Source: Rugamonas aquatica (GTDB taxonomy: Bacteria > Pseudomonadota > Gammaproteobacteria > Burkholderiales > Burkholderiaceae_D). From it: a DNA stretch of 64,000 nt. This document shows, piece after piece, positions 28,754 to 38,900 of the stretch. A model generated the notes under the pieces. The model ran no database searches. It had not been told where the DNA came from and worked only from the letters and a program-made list of their open reading frames with translations. The stretch lies in assembly GCF_009380215.1 (NCBI RefSeq), contig NZ_WHUG01000002.1:682001-746000 (forward strand). The letters are read 5' to 3'. Numbering within the stretch: the first letter of the stretch is position 1; each line of letters opens with the position of its first letter. The position numbers and the translations under genes were made by a program.

Positions 28754-29236
28754 ATGAACATGTTGAAACCGGCGCTGACGCTGGCCTTCCTGCTGGGGGC
28801 GCTCGCCAGTCCCGATGCCTGGACGCAGTCGCCCGTGGCGGCGCCGGGCATCAGCCGGGATGTCACCTCCGCCGAGCTGCGGGATTACGCCCGGTTGCCG
28901 GTCTGCACGCTTAGCGCGGACGGCAAGCGCCTGGCTGTCGAGCCTTGCCGCACCGCACCTGCGCGCGTGCCGATGCCGCGTCGCCCGGTGCCGTTGACGA
29001 TACAGCGCATGCCCATCGTCAAGCAGGCGCCGCAAGTGGCGATGCCGGCCACGCCGCCGTCACCGTCGCTGCAAACCTTGCTCAATCCACCCCATGCCCC
29101 ACAGTTCCTGAACGGCTGCGGCCCCAGCGGCTGCTACGACGCCAACGGCACCCTCATCAACAACATCGGCCCCGGCACCGCAGTCCTCCCGTCGGGCAAG
29201 GTCTGTAGCCGCAACGGCAACCTGTTGCAATGCTGA
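28754..29236 (+). CDS. Small secreted protein of unknown function
   Basis: 160 residues from ATG 28754 (GAGGTG upstream); the frame is open further back, but the earlier codons cross the hairpin. The N-terminus (MNMLKPALTLAFLLGALASPDAWTQ) is a signal peptide. The middle is Pro-rich and basic. The C-terminus has four Cys in LNGCGPSGCYDANGTLI and KVCSRNGNLLQC, likely two disulphides in the periplasm or outside. I do not recognise a family. Neighbours (hppA before, HAD-UbiA gene after) give no functional hint. Confidence 0.75.
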   Translation: MNMLKPALTLAFLLGALASPDAWTQSPVAAPGISRDVTSAELRDYARLPVCTLSADGKRLAVEPCRTAPARVPMPRRPVPLTIQRMPIVKQAPQVAMPATPPSPSLQTLLNPPHAPQFLNGCGPSGCYDANGTLINNIGPGTAVLPSGKVCSRNGNLLQC

Positions 29237-29349
29237 GGTGCTGAGGGGTTTGCAGCCTTTGTTTGATCGAATCGACGTCAGTCCCTTCCGCGAATGCCAT
29301 AGTGGTTGGGCTGTCTGTCGTGCCCCGTCTTTTTCGATCAAACAATGTG

Positions 29350-30825
29350 ATGAAAAGCCACTTGAGTGATGTGCAAAACAATCCGGCGGCCGGTTGGCCC
29401 ATGGTTGTCGATCTCGATGGGACATTGACGCCGACCGATACGCTGCTTGAATCGGTGATCCAGCTCATCAAGCAAGCGCCGCTCAATTTACTGCGACTGC
29501 CGTTCTGGCTTTTGAAAGGTAGTGCAGCTTTCAAGGAAACGGTCTGTTCCCGTACAACCTTCTCGGCGGCCCGCTTGCCTTACCGCGAGGCGTTCCTGGC
29601 TTATCTCCGCAGTGAAAAGAGCAAGGGCCGCCAGATCATCCTGGCCACGGCGGCGCACATATCCATCGCCCAGCGCGTATCCGATCACCTTGCCTTGTTC
29701 GATGATGTGCTTGCTTCCGATACCGGCCGCAATCTCAAGGGGCAGACCAAGCTTGAGGCCATACAAGAAAAGGTGGGAGCAGGGTTCGTGTACGCCGGTG
29801 ATAGCCGCGCAGACACGCCGATATGGAGCGCAGCGCAAGCGGTGATTTTGGTCGGGGCCTCAGCCGGCCTGGCCAAGACCATCCGGCAACGCAGCACGAT
29901 TGAGCGAGAGTTTCCGAAAGAAGCAATCCGCTGGTCCACCTGGGCGAGGGCGTTGCGGGTACACCAGTGGCTGAAGAACCTGCTGTTGCTAGTGCCCTTG
30001 CTGACAGCCTTTTCGTTCATGGATCTTGGGAAGCTTGCGACCATGGCGCTGGCCTTCCTGTCCTTCTCGTTTGCCGCATCGGCGACTTATCTGGTCAACG
30101 ACTTGTGGGATCTGGACAGCGACCGTGCTCATCCCCGAAAAAAGAGCCGCCCATTCGCCAGCGGCAGGATACCGATTCTTGTCGGGCTTGCTGTTGCCGG
30201 CTGCTTGCTGATGCTGGCGTTCGTGCTGGCGCTGGCTGTCTCCCAAGCTTTCTCTCTGATGCTGCTTCTGTACGTCATTCTGACCAGCACCTACAGCTGG
30301 ATGTTCAAGGAGTACGTGCTGATCGACGTGATTATGCTGTCGCTGCTCTACACCCTGCGCATCCTTGCCGGCTCGGTGGCTATCGCGGTAGTCACCAGCG
30401 CGTGGCTGTTGGCGTTTTCGGTGTTCATGTTCCTGAGCCTGGCATTGGTGAAACGCTGTGCCGAATTAATCTCGCTGGAGCAGAACGGAAAGGCCGCCGC
30501 ACGTGGCCGCGATTACCGCGTGACGGATTTGGCCGTGCTATGTCCGCTGGGTGTGGCGTCCGCCATGTCCGCAGTGGTTGTCTTCGGGCTGTTCATCAAT
30601 TCCCCCGATACCCAGTCCCGCTACGCAACGCCCGGCTTGTTATGGCTGGTAGCCATAGGACTGATTTATTGGCTGGCCCGGCTTTGGATCAAGACCTCGC
30701 GCGGAGAAATGCACGACGACCCGGTGATCTATGCGATTAGGGACCGTGGCAGTCGCAGCACCGTCATCGTCATGGGCATCGTGATGCTGGTTGCGCATTT
30801 TTTTATCCTCGGAGCGGACATATGA
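29350..30825 (+). CDS. HAD phosphatase-UbiA prenyltransferase fusion protein
   Basis: 491-residue membrane protein with two modules. Residues ~15-190 are a HAD-type hydrolase (motif I MVVDLDGTLTPTD, later KLEAIQ and VYAGDSRADTPIW). Residues ~200-490 are a UbiA-superfamily polyprenyl transferase with NDLWDLDSDRAHPRKKSRP (first Asp-rich motif) and eight or so membrane helices. UbiA members of this branch attach polyprenyl groups to phosphosugars (e.g. decaprenyl-phosphate phosphoribose synthase), so the HAD part could remove a phosphate from the product; this is inference. The start is uncertain: no strong ribosome site, and in-frame starts exist at 29263, 29347 and 29350. Overlaps the next gene by ATGA. 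Confidence 0.85.
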   Translation: MKSHLSDVQNNPAAGWPMVVDLDGTLTPTDTLLESVIQLIKQAPLNLLRLPFWLLKGSAAFKETVCSRTTFSAARLPYREAFLAYLRSEKSKGRQIILATAAHISIAQRVSDHLALFDDVLASDTGRNLKGQTKLEAIQEKVGAGFVYAGDSRADTPIWSAAQAVILVGASAGLAKTIRQRSTIEREFPKEAIRWSTWARALRVHQWLKNLLLLVPLLTAFSFMDLGKLATMALAFLSFSFAASATYLVNDLWDLDSDRAHPRKKSRPFASGRIPILVGLAVAGCLLMLAFVLALAVSQAFSLMLLLYVILTSTYSWMFKEYVLIDVIMLSLLYTLRILAGSVAIAVVTSAWLLAFSVFMFLSLALVKRCAELISLEQNGKAAARGRDYRVTDLAVLCPLGVASAMSAVVVFGLFINSPDTQSRYATPGLLWLVAIGLIYWLARLWIKTSRGEMHDDPVIYAIRDRGSRSTVIVMGIVMLVAHFFILGADI

Positions 30826-32036
30826 GTCTCAGTGAAAAGCAGTGCCTGGCCTTGATTTTGGTGTTCGCATTTGTTGTCCGGGCCGCGACCGCGTTCGCCT
30901 TTCAATTCCAGCCTGTCAGCGACTATGCCGGATACGAACACATGGCCGTGAACCTGCTGGCGGGCAAGGGCTTGCTTGAAGGGGGCAACTCGGCATACTT
31001 GAACGCCGGTTATCCGCTGTTTGTTTTAGCTCCGGTCTTTGCCATCTTCGGACACCATTTGCTGGCGGCGCTGTTTGCCAACGCATTGCTGTGCACCGTC
31101 AGCGCATGGCTGGTCTACCTCATCGCGAAGGAAGCCGGTGCCGGCAAGCTTGGGCGGCTGCTCAGCGTGAGCCTCTACGCGATCTATCTGCCGTCATGGA
31201 TTTATGCCGCCTACCTTTCCAAGGAAAACCTCATGACGCCGCTGATGCTCGCGGTCGTCCTGCTTTCCTTGCGATGCACATACCATCCATCGGCGCGGAT
31301 GGCGATCTTGGCTGGGGCAGTGCTTGGCTTGCTCGCCATCACAGGAAATTCCGGCCTGGCGCTTGGCCCGGTTCTGGTGACCGCACTCATGATTTCACCT
31401 TTGTCGTTTCCCCGGAAGCTGGCAAGGCTGAGCCTGGCCGGATTGGTCGCCATGCTGGTCGTTGCACCCTGGCTGATCCGAAACTATCAAGTCCTGGGCG
31501 CCCCCGTTTTAAACACCAACGGGGGCTTCAATCTCTACCTGGCGAACAATCCCTCCGCCAACGGCATGTTCATCTCCATTGCCGACACGCCAAGAGGCGC
31601 CAGCTGGCACCAGTTGCGCAAGCAGGGAGAGGTGGCGGCAAACAACACATTGAAAGATGAAGCGCTTGCCTGGATCAGACAAAATCCTGCGCGGTTCCTC
31701 ACGCTGACCTTTAAAAAAGCCGCGCTGTTCTGGATGCCGCCGGTACACGAGGGGGAGGGGCCACCGTCCAAAGGGGAGGCGTTGACGAGATTGGCCTGGC
31801 TCGCCGAATATCTGCTGATCTGCGGCCTGGCGCTGGCTGGCCTTGCCTATCGGCGGCTGCGAACCTCTAGTGCCCGCCTGCTGTGGCTGGCCGTACTGTG
31901 CTACACCGCAGTGCACATGATTTTCTTCGTCATCTACCGCTACAGGGAGCCGATCATGCCCTTGCTGATGGTTCTTGCCGCAATCACGATTGAATTTCTC
32001 ATCTCTGATAAAAAATTCGCTACAATTGCGAGGTGA
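30822..32036 (+). CDS. ArnT/PMT-like membrane glycosyltransferase (GT39-type)
   Basis: 404-residue inner-membrane protein with about 10 hydrophobic helices. The first periplasmic loop has PVSDYAGYEHMAVNLLAGKG, the acidic motif position typical of dolichyl/undecaprenyl-phosphate sugar-dependent transferases (PMT/ArnT superfamily). It probably uses the polyprenyl-linked sugar made by the preceding HAD-UbiA protein, with which it shares a 4-bp ATGA overlap. Acceptor and sugar are unknown. Its stop codon runs into a palindromic operator of the next gene. Confidence 0.82.
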   Translation: MSLSEKQCLALILVFAFVVRAATAFAFQFQPVSDYAGYEHMAVNLLAGKGLLEGGNSAYLNAGYPLFVLAPVFAIFGHHLLAALFANALLCTVSAWLVYLIAKEAGAGKLGRLLSVSLYAIYLPSWIYAAYLSKENLMTPLMLAVVLLSLRCTYHPSARMAILAGAVLGLLAITGNSGLALGPVLVTALMISPLSFPRKLARLSLAGLVAMLVVAPWLIRNYQVLGAPVLNTNGGFNLYLANNPSANGMFISIADTPRGASWHQLRKQGEVAANNTLKDEALAWIRQNPARFLTLTFKKAALFWMPPVHEGEGPPSKGEALTRLAWLAEYLLICGLALAGLAYRRLRTSSARLLWLAVLCYTAVHMIFFVIYRYREPIMPLLMVLAAITIEFLISDKKFATIAR

Positions 32037-32052
32037 CGTTAACGTAAACGTC
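32035..32052. promoter_or_regulatory. LiuR-like operator upstream of the SDR gene
   Basis: GACGTTAACGTAAACGTC is a near-palindrome with three AACGT/ACGTN steps, centred ~34 bp before the SDR start. It resembles the TTnACGTnnACGTnAA sites of MerR-family LiuR regulators of branched-chain amino acid catabolism (recalled, not searched). The gene it precedes is of the type used in isoleucine breakdown, which fits. Confidence 0.45.
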
Positions 32053-32077
32053 AAATAAAAACGAGATAGGGACGCAC

Positions 32078-32836
32078 ATGCAAATTCAGGACAATGTATT
32101 CATCGTAACCGGCGGCGCCTCGGGTCTGGGCGCCGCTACCGCCCGCATGATTACCGCCAATGGCGGCAAAGTCGTGCTGGCCGACGTGCAGGTGGAACCG
32201 GGCGAGGCGCTGGCCGCCGAGCTCAAAGCCGTATTCGTCAAATGCGACGTCACCTCGGAAGCCGACGGCAAGGCCGTGGTCGACGCCGCCGTCGCGCTGG
32301 GCACGCTGCGCGGCCTGATCAACTGCGCCGGCGTGGCGCCAGCCATCAAGACCGTCGGCAAGGACGGCCCGCACCCGCTGGACGTATTCCAGCGCACCGT
32401 CAACATCAATCTGGTCGGCACCTTCAACATGGCCCGCCTGGCGGCTGACGCGATGGGCAAGACCACCGCCACCGACAGCGGCGAGCGCGGCGTCATCATC
32501 AACACCGCCTCGGTCGCAGCCTTCGACGGCCAGATCGGTCAGGCCGCCTATGCCGCCTCCAAGGCCGCCGTCGCCGGCCTGACGCTGCCGATGGCACGCG
32601 ACCTGTCGCGCAGCGCCATCCGCGTGATGACCATCGCCCCAGGCATCTTCGAAACGCCTATGCTGATGGGCATGCCGGAAGAGGTACGCACCGCGCTGGG
32701 CAATATGGTGCCGTTCCCGCCGCGCCTCGGCCGTCCTGACGAGTACGCTCACCTGGCCAAGGCCATTATCGAAAACACCATGATGAACGGCGAAACCATC
32801 CGTCTGGACGGCGCCATCCGCATGCAGCCGAAGTAA
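32078..32836 (+). CDS. SDR-family 3-hydroxyacyl-CoA dehydrogenase, HSD10-like
   Basis: 252-residue NAD-dependent short-chain dehydrogenase. The Rossmann motif is [14 protein letters not shown] at residue 10; NCAGVAPA and the active-site [11 protein letters not shown] (Tyr, Lys) follow. The pattern [20 protein letters not shown] and [19 protein letters not shown] closely follow the type II 3-hydroxyacyl-CoA/2-methyl-3-hydroxybutyryl-CoA dehydrogenases (HSD17B10 relatives), which act in isoleucine and fatty acid breakdown. It appears monocistronic, between a candidate LiuR operator and a terminator-like hairpin. Confidence 0.9.
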   Translation: MQIQDNVFIVTGGASGLGAATARMITANGGKVVLADVQVEPGEALAAELKAVFVKCDVTSEADGKAVVDAAVALGTLRGLINCAGVAPAIKTVGKDGPHPLDVFQRTVNINLVGTFNMARLAADAMGKTTATDSGERGVIINTASVAAFDGQIGQAAYAASKAAVAGLTLPMARDLSRSAIRVMTIAPGIFETPMLMGMPEEVRTALGNMVPFPPRLGRPDEYAHLAKAIIENTMMNGETIRLDGAIRMQPK

Positions 32837-32886
32837 GCAGCGCGAAAACGATTTACTCGATTTCGTGTAGGATGCCAGAGTGATCG

Positions 32887-32919
32887 GGCGCGCGGCCCTG
32901 GCCGCGCGCCTCTTATTTT
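32887..32919 (+). terminator. GC-rich hairpin and T-rich tract after the SDR gene
   Basis: GGCGCGCGGCC (32887-32897) pairs with GGCCGCGCGCC (32900-32910), followed by TCTTATTTT. Stem is perfect; the T tract is interrupted, so termination is likely but less certain. It ends 10 bp before the ggt start. Confidence 0.65.
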
Positions 32920-32928
32920 GGAGAGTCC

Positions 32929-34719
32929 ATGTCCCGTTTGAAGCCTTTGGCGCTCAGCTTCGCGCTGTCCCTTCCTCTGCTGGCCGCACTGCACGCGCCG
33001 GCTTACGCACAACGCACCGGCGCCGAAGTCGCGCCTGAAATCGCCACCGGCTACGCCGAGAAGGCCGGCAAGTCCGCGCAAAAATTCATGGTGGCGGCAG
33101 CCAATCCGCTCGCCACCCAGGCCGGCTACCAGATGCTCAAGCAGGGCGGCAGCGCCATCGACGCCGCCATCGCCACCCAACTGGTGCTGACGCTGGTGGA
33201 GCCGCAATCGTCCGGCATCGGCGGCGGCTCCTTCCTGCTGTACTCCGACGGCAAGCGCGTGCAATCCTACGACGGCCGCGAAACCGCGCCCGCCACAGCG
33301 GACGAACATCTGTTCCAGGACAAGGACGGCAAGGCCGTCTCGCGCGAAGTCGGCGTGATCGGCGGCCGTTCGGTCGGCGCCCCCGGCGTGCTGCGCATGC
33401 TGGAGCTGGCGCACAAGGAGCACGGCAAGCTGCCATGGAAAACCCTGTTCGCGCCAGCGATCAAGCTGGCCGAAGACGGCTTCAATGTCAGCCCGCGCCT
33501 GAACGCGCTGCTCAACTACGACCGCTATCTGTCGCGCGACCCGGTCGCCAAGGCCTACTTCTTCGGCGAGGACGGCAAACCGCGCCCGGTCGGCTACCTG
33601 CTGAAGAATCCCGAACTGGCGCGCACGCTGCGCGAGATCGCCGACGGCGGCGCCGACGCTTTCTACAAAGGCCGCATCGCCCGCGACATCGCCGCCAAGG
33701 TGGCCTCGCATCCGACCAACCCCGGCAAGCTGACCGTCGCCGATATCGCCGGCTACCAGGCCAAGGAGCGCACGCCCATCTGCAGCGATTACAAGGCATG
33801 GACCGTGTGCGGCGCACCGCCGCCATCCTCGGGCGGCATCGCCATCGCGCAGATGCTGGGCATCCTGGAAGTGAAGGACATCGCTCCCTACAAGCCGGTC
33901 AACGGCCAGCTGACGGCCGAAGGTATCCACCTGTTCACCGAGGCGGGCCGCCTGGCCTACGCGGACCGCAACCGCTACACCGCCGACACCGATTTCGTGC
34001 CGCTGCCCGGCAAGGGCGTTGATGCCTTGCTGGACAAGGGCTACCTGAAGCAGCGCGCATCGCTGATCGGCGAGAAGTCCATGGGCCGCGCCAACTACGG
34101 CGTGCCGGCCACGATGCAGGTGGCGTGGGGCGCCGACACCGCCATCGACAAACCATCCACCTCGCACCTGGTGGCGGTGGACGCCTTCGGCGGCGGCCTG
34201 TCGATGACCACTTCGGTGGAAGACGCCTTCGGCGCGCGCCAGATGGTCGACGGCTTCATGCTGAATAATCAACTGACCGACTTCTCCTTCGATTCGCAGG
34301 ACGAAAACGGCCCGATCGCCAACCGCGTGCAGGCCGGCAAACGCCCGCGCAGCGCCATGTCGCCGACGCTGGTGTTCGACAAGGGCACGCACAAGCTGGT
34401 GCTGGCCACCGGCTCGCCGGGCGGTTCGACCATCATCAACTACGTGGCCAAGGTGCTGGTCGGCACGCTGGACTGGAAGCTCGATGTGCAGCAGGCCATC
34501 AGCCTGCCCAACTTCGGCAGCCGCAACGGCCCGACCGAGCTGGAAGCAGGGCGCGTGACGCCGGCCGTCATCGAACAGCTGAAGGCGCGCGGCCACCAGG
34601 TGCGCGAGTTCGAGCTCAATTCCGGCCTGCAGGGCATACAACGGCGCACCGTCAACGGCAAGCCTGAATGGTTCGGCGGCGCCGATCCCCGTCGCGAAGG
34701 TGTCGTATTAGGCGATTAA
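32929..34719 (+). CDS. ggt: Gamma-glutamyltransferase
   Basis: Periplasmic N-terminal nucleophile hydrolase that removes or transfers the gamma-glutamyl group of glutathione and relatives. The 596-residue precursor starts with a signal peptide (cut near APAYAQ). The autocleavage site is before Thr in KPSTSHLVAVDAFGGGLSMT; the small-subunit motifs RQMVDGFMLNNQLTDFS and GSPGGSTIINYV are intact. GGAG is upstream of the ATG. Stands alone, with a patatin gene 59 bp downstream on the same strand. Confidence 0.95.
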   Translation: MSRLKPLALSFALSLPLLAALHAPAYAQRTGAEVAPEIATGYAEKAGKSAQKFMVAAANPLATQAGYQMLKQGGSAIDAAIATQLVLTLVEPQSSGIGGGSFLLYSDGKRVQSYDGRETAPATADEHLFQDKDGKAVSREVGVIGGRSVGAPGVLRMLELAHKEHGKLPWKTLFAPAIKLAEDGFNVSPRLNALLNYDRYLSRDPVAKAYFFGEDGKPRPVGYLLKNPELARTLREIADGGADAFYKGRIARDIAAKVASHPTNPGKLTVADIAGYQAKERTPICSDYKAWTVCGAPPPSSGGIAIAQMLGILEVKDIAPYKPVNGQLTAEGIHLFTEAGRLAYADRNRYTADTDFVPLPGKGVDALLDKGYLKQRASLIGEKSMGRANYGVPATMQVAWGADTAIDKPSTSHLVAVDAFGGGLSMTTSVEDAFGARQMVDGFMLNNQLTDFSFDSQDENGPIANRVQAGKRPRSAMSPTLVFDKGTHKLVLATGSPGGSTIINYVAKVLVGTLDWKLDVQQAISLPNFGSRNGPTELEAGRVTPAVIEQLKARGHQVREFELNSGLQGIQRRTVNGKPEWFGGADPRREGVVLGD

Positions 34720-34778
34720 TGGCGCCAAACTGCCGCCAAACGCTGCCCAAATCCGGCAGACCCTGCTAATCTTGTCGT

Positions 34779-35954
34779 ATGGGAACTCAAAAGAAAACAG
34801 GATTGATCCTGACGGGCGGCGGCGCCCGCGCCGCCTACCAGGTGGGCGTGCTGCAGGCGATCTCGGAGATATTGTGGGAGGCGGGCTGGCCGCCGGCGCG
34901 CAACCCGTTCGACATCATTTGCGGCACCTCGGCCGGCGCCATCAACGCCACCGCGCTGGCCTGCCGCGCCGATAACTTCGGCGAGGGCGTGCAGAAGCTG
35001 CTCGACGTCTGGCAGAACATCGAGGTCGAACAGGTCTACCGCGCCGATTCGCTGGGTGTGATCCGCTCCGGCGCGCGCTGGCTGTCGTTGCTGTCGTTTG
35101 GCTGGCTGCTGCGCAAATGGCGCGCCGCGCCGCCCGCGTCCCTGCTCGACAACACCCCGCTGGTCGGCCTGCTGCACCGCATGCTCGACCTGCCGCGCCT
35201 GGACGCGGTGCTGTCCGAAGGCCTGCTGCATGCGCTGGCCGTCACCGCCTCGTCCTACACCGCCGGCAATCACCTGACCTTCTACCAGACCGCCGCCGAC
35301 ATCGCCCCGTGGATACGCATGCAGCGCGTGGCGCTGCAGGACCAGATCGGCGTCGAGCACCTGCTGGCGTCGTCGGCGATCCCCTTCATCTTCCCGGCGA
35401 CGCCGCTGTACATGGGCGGCCACCGCGAATACTGCGGCGACGGTTCGATGCGCCAGCTGGCGCCGATCTCGCCGGCCATCCACCTCGGCGCCAGCAAGGT
35501 GCTGGTGGTGGGGGCCGGTCGCCTGACCGAACCGGCCCGCAGCGCCGCCGAAAAGAGCGCCGCCCGTTATCCCAGCCTGGCGCAGATCGCAGGCCACGCG
35601 ATGTCGTCGATCTTCCTCGACAGCCTGGCGGTCGACATCGAGCGGCTGGAGCGGGTCAACAAGACCTTGTCCATGCTGCCGCCGGAGCTGCTGGAGCAGA
35701 CGCCGCTCAAGCCGGTCAAGCTGCTGGTGATCGCGCCGTCCGAACGGCTCGACGATATCGCCAGCCGCCACATCGCCAGTTTGCCGGCGCCGATACGCAC
35801 CATGCTGTCGGGGATAGGGGCCACCGAAACACGCGGCGCGGCACTCGCGTCGTACCTCTTGTTCGAATCAACGTATACTTGCGAGTTGATCCGCCTCGGA
35901 CAGCGCGACACGCAAGCGCGCAAGGACGATGTGCTGGCCTTCTTCGAATCCTGA
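34779..35954 (+). CDS. Patatin-like phospholipase
   Basis: 391-residue serine acyl hydrolase acting on phospholipids or other esters. The oxyanion loop GGGARAAYQVGVLQAI begins at residue ~12, the nucleophile Ser is in GTSAGAINA, and the catalytic Asp in YCGDGSMRQLAPISPAI. No signal peptide is present, so it is probably cytoplasmic or membrane-peripheral. The C-terminal ~120 residues after the patatin core are helical and seen in the proteobacterial RssA-unlike branch. The next gene (hybrid kinase) begins 14 bp after its stop, so the two may be co-transcribed. Confidence 0.92.
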   Translation: MGTQKKTGLILTGGGARAAYQVGVLQAISEILWEAGWPPARNPFDIICGTSAGAINATALACRADNFGEGVQKLLDVWQNIEVEQVYRADSLGVIRSGARWLSLLSFGWLLRKWRAAPPASLLDNTPLVGLLHRMLDLPRLDAVLSEGLLHALAVTASSYTAGNHLTFYQTAADIAPWIRMQRVALQDQIGVEHLLASSAIPFIFPATPLYMGGHREYCGDGSMRQLAPISPAIHLGASKVLVVGAGRLTEPARSAAEKSAARYPSLAQIAGHAMSSIFLDSLAVDIERLERVNKTLSMLPPELLEQTPLKPVKLLVIAPSERLDDIASRHIASLPAPIRTMLSGIGATETRGAALASYLLFESTYTCELIRLGQRDTQARKDDVLAFFES

Positions 35955-35968
35955 AAACGGGGCTTTCC

Positions 35969-38900
35969 TTGTTGTTTTGTCTACGCCTATGTAGCCGTCT
36001 GCTGCTGCCCGTCCTGCTGTTGTGGGGCATGGGCACGGCTGCCGCATGGGCGGGGGCGCCGCCGCGCACACTGCGCTTCGAGCAGCTCAGCGTCGAACAC
36101 GGGCTGGCGCAGGAATCGGTGCTGGCCATCGCCCAGGACAAGCAGGGCTTCATCTGGCTGGGCACCCAGGCCGGCCTGACCCGCTTCGACGGCTACCGCA
36201 CCGTCACCTACAAGAGCGCCGTCTCCGACCCGCGCAGCCTGGCCGACAACTGGGTGCGCGTGCTGCACCTGGACCGCTCCGGCCAGCTGTGGGTGGGCAC
36301 CGACGGCGGCCTGGATCGCTACGACGCCGCCACCAAGACCTTCACCCACTTCCTGCCGCACGAATCGGCGCAGCGCGGCAACGGCAACCGCCACGTGCGC
36401 GCCATCGCCGACGATGGCCTGGGCGGCCTGTGGCTGGCCAGCGCCGACGGCCTGCATCACTTCGACCCGGTCAGCAAACGCTTCACCAGCTGGCACCACG
36501 ATCCGGCCGATGCCGGCAGCCTGGCCAACGACCAGGTCAACGCACTGGCGCGCGACGCCGCCGGCCGCCTGTGGGTGGCCACCGCCACCGGCCTCGATAT
36601 GCTGGCGCCGGGAGAATCGCGCTTCCAGCACTTCACGATAGACGCCAGCGGCGACAGCAAATACAACGCCGTGCTGGCGCTGCAGGTCGACAGCGCGCAG
36701 ACGCTGTGGGTCGGCACGCTGGGCGGGCTGGAACAATGGCGCCTGCTGGGCAAGGAGCCGCAGCGCCGCCGCCTCGGCGTGCGCGAGGGCATGAAGCCGG
36801 GCATGAGCGTCACCACGCTGTACGTCGACGCCGAGACCAACGTCTGGGTCGGCACCCAGGCCGACGGCCTGCTGCGCTGGCTGCCGGCCGAGAACCGCCT
36901 GGTGCAGTATCTGCATCAATTCAGCGACAGCCACAGCGTCGCGGACAACCAGATCTCGGCGCTGTTCCGCGACCGCGTCGGCACTTTCTGGGTCGGCACC
37001 TGGAACGACGGCGCCAGCCGCGTCGACCTGGGCAGCGGCGGTTTCGCCCGCATCGTGCGCCAGGCCGATATTCCGAACACGCTGTCCGACAACAAGGTGC
37101 GCGCCATCGTCGCCGAGGCGCGCGGCCAGCTGTGGCTGGGCAGCAGCGGCGGCCTCAATCTGTACGACCCGGTCATCGGCGAGGGCAAGGTGTGGCGCCA
37201 CGATCCGCTGCGCGCCAACAGCTTGAGCGACGACCAGGTGACGGCGCTGTGGCGCGAGAAGAACGGCAATATGTGGATAGGCGGGCGCGCCGGCGTCAAC
37301 CACCTGAACGTGGAGAGCGGCGCGATCAAGGCGCTGTCCTTCGTGCGCGGCGACCCGGCCAGCGACACCATCCGCAACATCGTCGGCGACCGCAGCGGCA
37401 TCCTGTGGATCGCCTCGCGCGGCGGCTTGCACCGGCTCGATCCGCAGAGCATGGACGTGCGTACCTTCCGCCACGATCCGTCCGACGTGAACAGCCTGGC
37501 CGACAACGTGGTGCGGCCGATCCTGGAGGACCGCAAGGGCCAGCTGTGGGTAGGCACCTTCAACGGCCTCGATCTGCTGGACCGCAAGACCGGCAAGTTC
37601 CGCCACTTCCGGCGCGACCCGGCCGACCCGTTCAGCCTCAGTCACGACGAGGTGCACTACCTGTACGAGGATGGACGCGGCATCATCTGGGTCGGCACGG
37701 CGGCGGGCCTGAACAAGATGGAAGTGGCGGCCGACGGCGGCATCCGCTTCCGCCGCTACCTGCGCAAGGACGGCATCGCCGACGACGCCATCGCCTCGAT
37801 CCTGCCCGACGACGCCGGCAATCTCTGGCTGAGCACCAACAGCGGCCTGTCGCGCCTCAACACCGAGACTGGCCTGGTGCGCAACTACAGCGGCGCCGAC
37901 GGCACCATCGAAGGCGCCTACTTCGACGGCGCCGCGCTGCGCACGCCGGACGGCACGCTGTACTTCGGCGGCTTCAACGGCATCACCGCGTTCGCGCCGC
38001 CGGAGGTGCGCGAGAACAGCGTGGCGCCGACCGTGGCCATCACCGATTTCCAGATCTTTAACAAGTCGCTCAAGCCGGGGCAGGGCGAGCATCCCGACGT
38101 GCTGAAGGTGGCGATCGAACACACCAACGCGCTCACGCTGCTGGAGGGCGATTCCGTCTTCTCGCTGGAGTTCGCGGCGCTGCACTACGCGGCGCCGCAG
38201 CGCAACCGCTTCGCCTACCAGCTGCAGGGCTTCGACGAGGACTGGGTGGTGACGGATTCCACCAAGCGCTTCGCCACCTACACCAATCTCGATCCCGGCA
38301 AGTACACCTTCCGCGTCAAGGCCGCCAACAAGGACGGCATCTGGAACGACAACGCCGCCACGCTGGACATCACCATCCTGCCGCCGTTCTGGAAGACCTG
38401 GTGGTTCCGCGGGCTGTTTGGCGTGGCCCTGGCGGGCGCCGCCTACGCCGCCTACCACGCGCGCGTGCGCAGCCTGCACCACCAGCAGCAGCGGCTGGAG
38501 GAACTGGTCGGCGCGCGCACGGCGGAGGTGGAGCACAAGAACCAGCTGCTGCAACAGCAGAAGCAGGAACTGGAGCAGCGCCGCCTGGAGGCGGAAGCGC
38601 AGCGCGCCGAGGCCGAGCAGCGCCGCGTCGACACCGAGCGGCAGAAGGAAGAAGTCGAACGCCAGAAGGAAAACGTCGAACAGGCGCACCGCAACATCTC
38701 GGTGCTCAGTGAACTGGGCCGCGAGATGAGCGCCACGCTGGACATGGAAACCACCATGCGCACGCTGTACCGCCACGTGCACCACCTGATGAACGCGCAG
38801 ATCTTCGGCATCGGTTTCGTGCGCGAGGAGGATGGCGTGATCGACTTCCCGTTCGCCATCGAGGCCGGCGTGCGCACCTTGCCCTACCAGCGCCGCCTGG

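Noticed and set aside
35117..35968. Upstream extension of the hybrid kinase frame across the patatin gene
   Set aside because: The frame is open but Arg/Ala-rich and lies inside the clearly coding patatin gene in another frame; the kinase signal sequence begins only after 35969.
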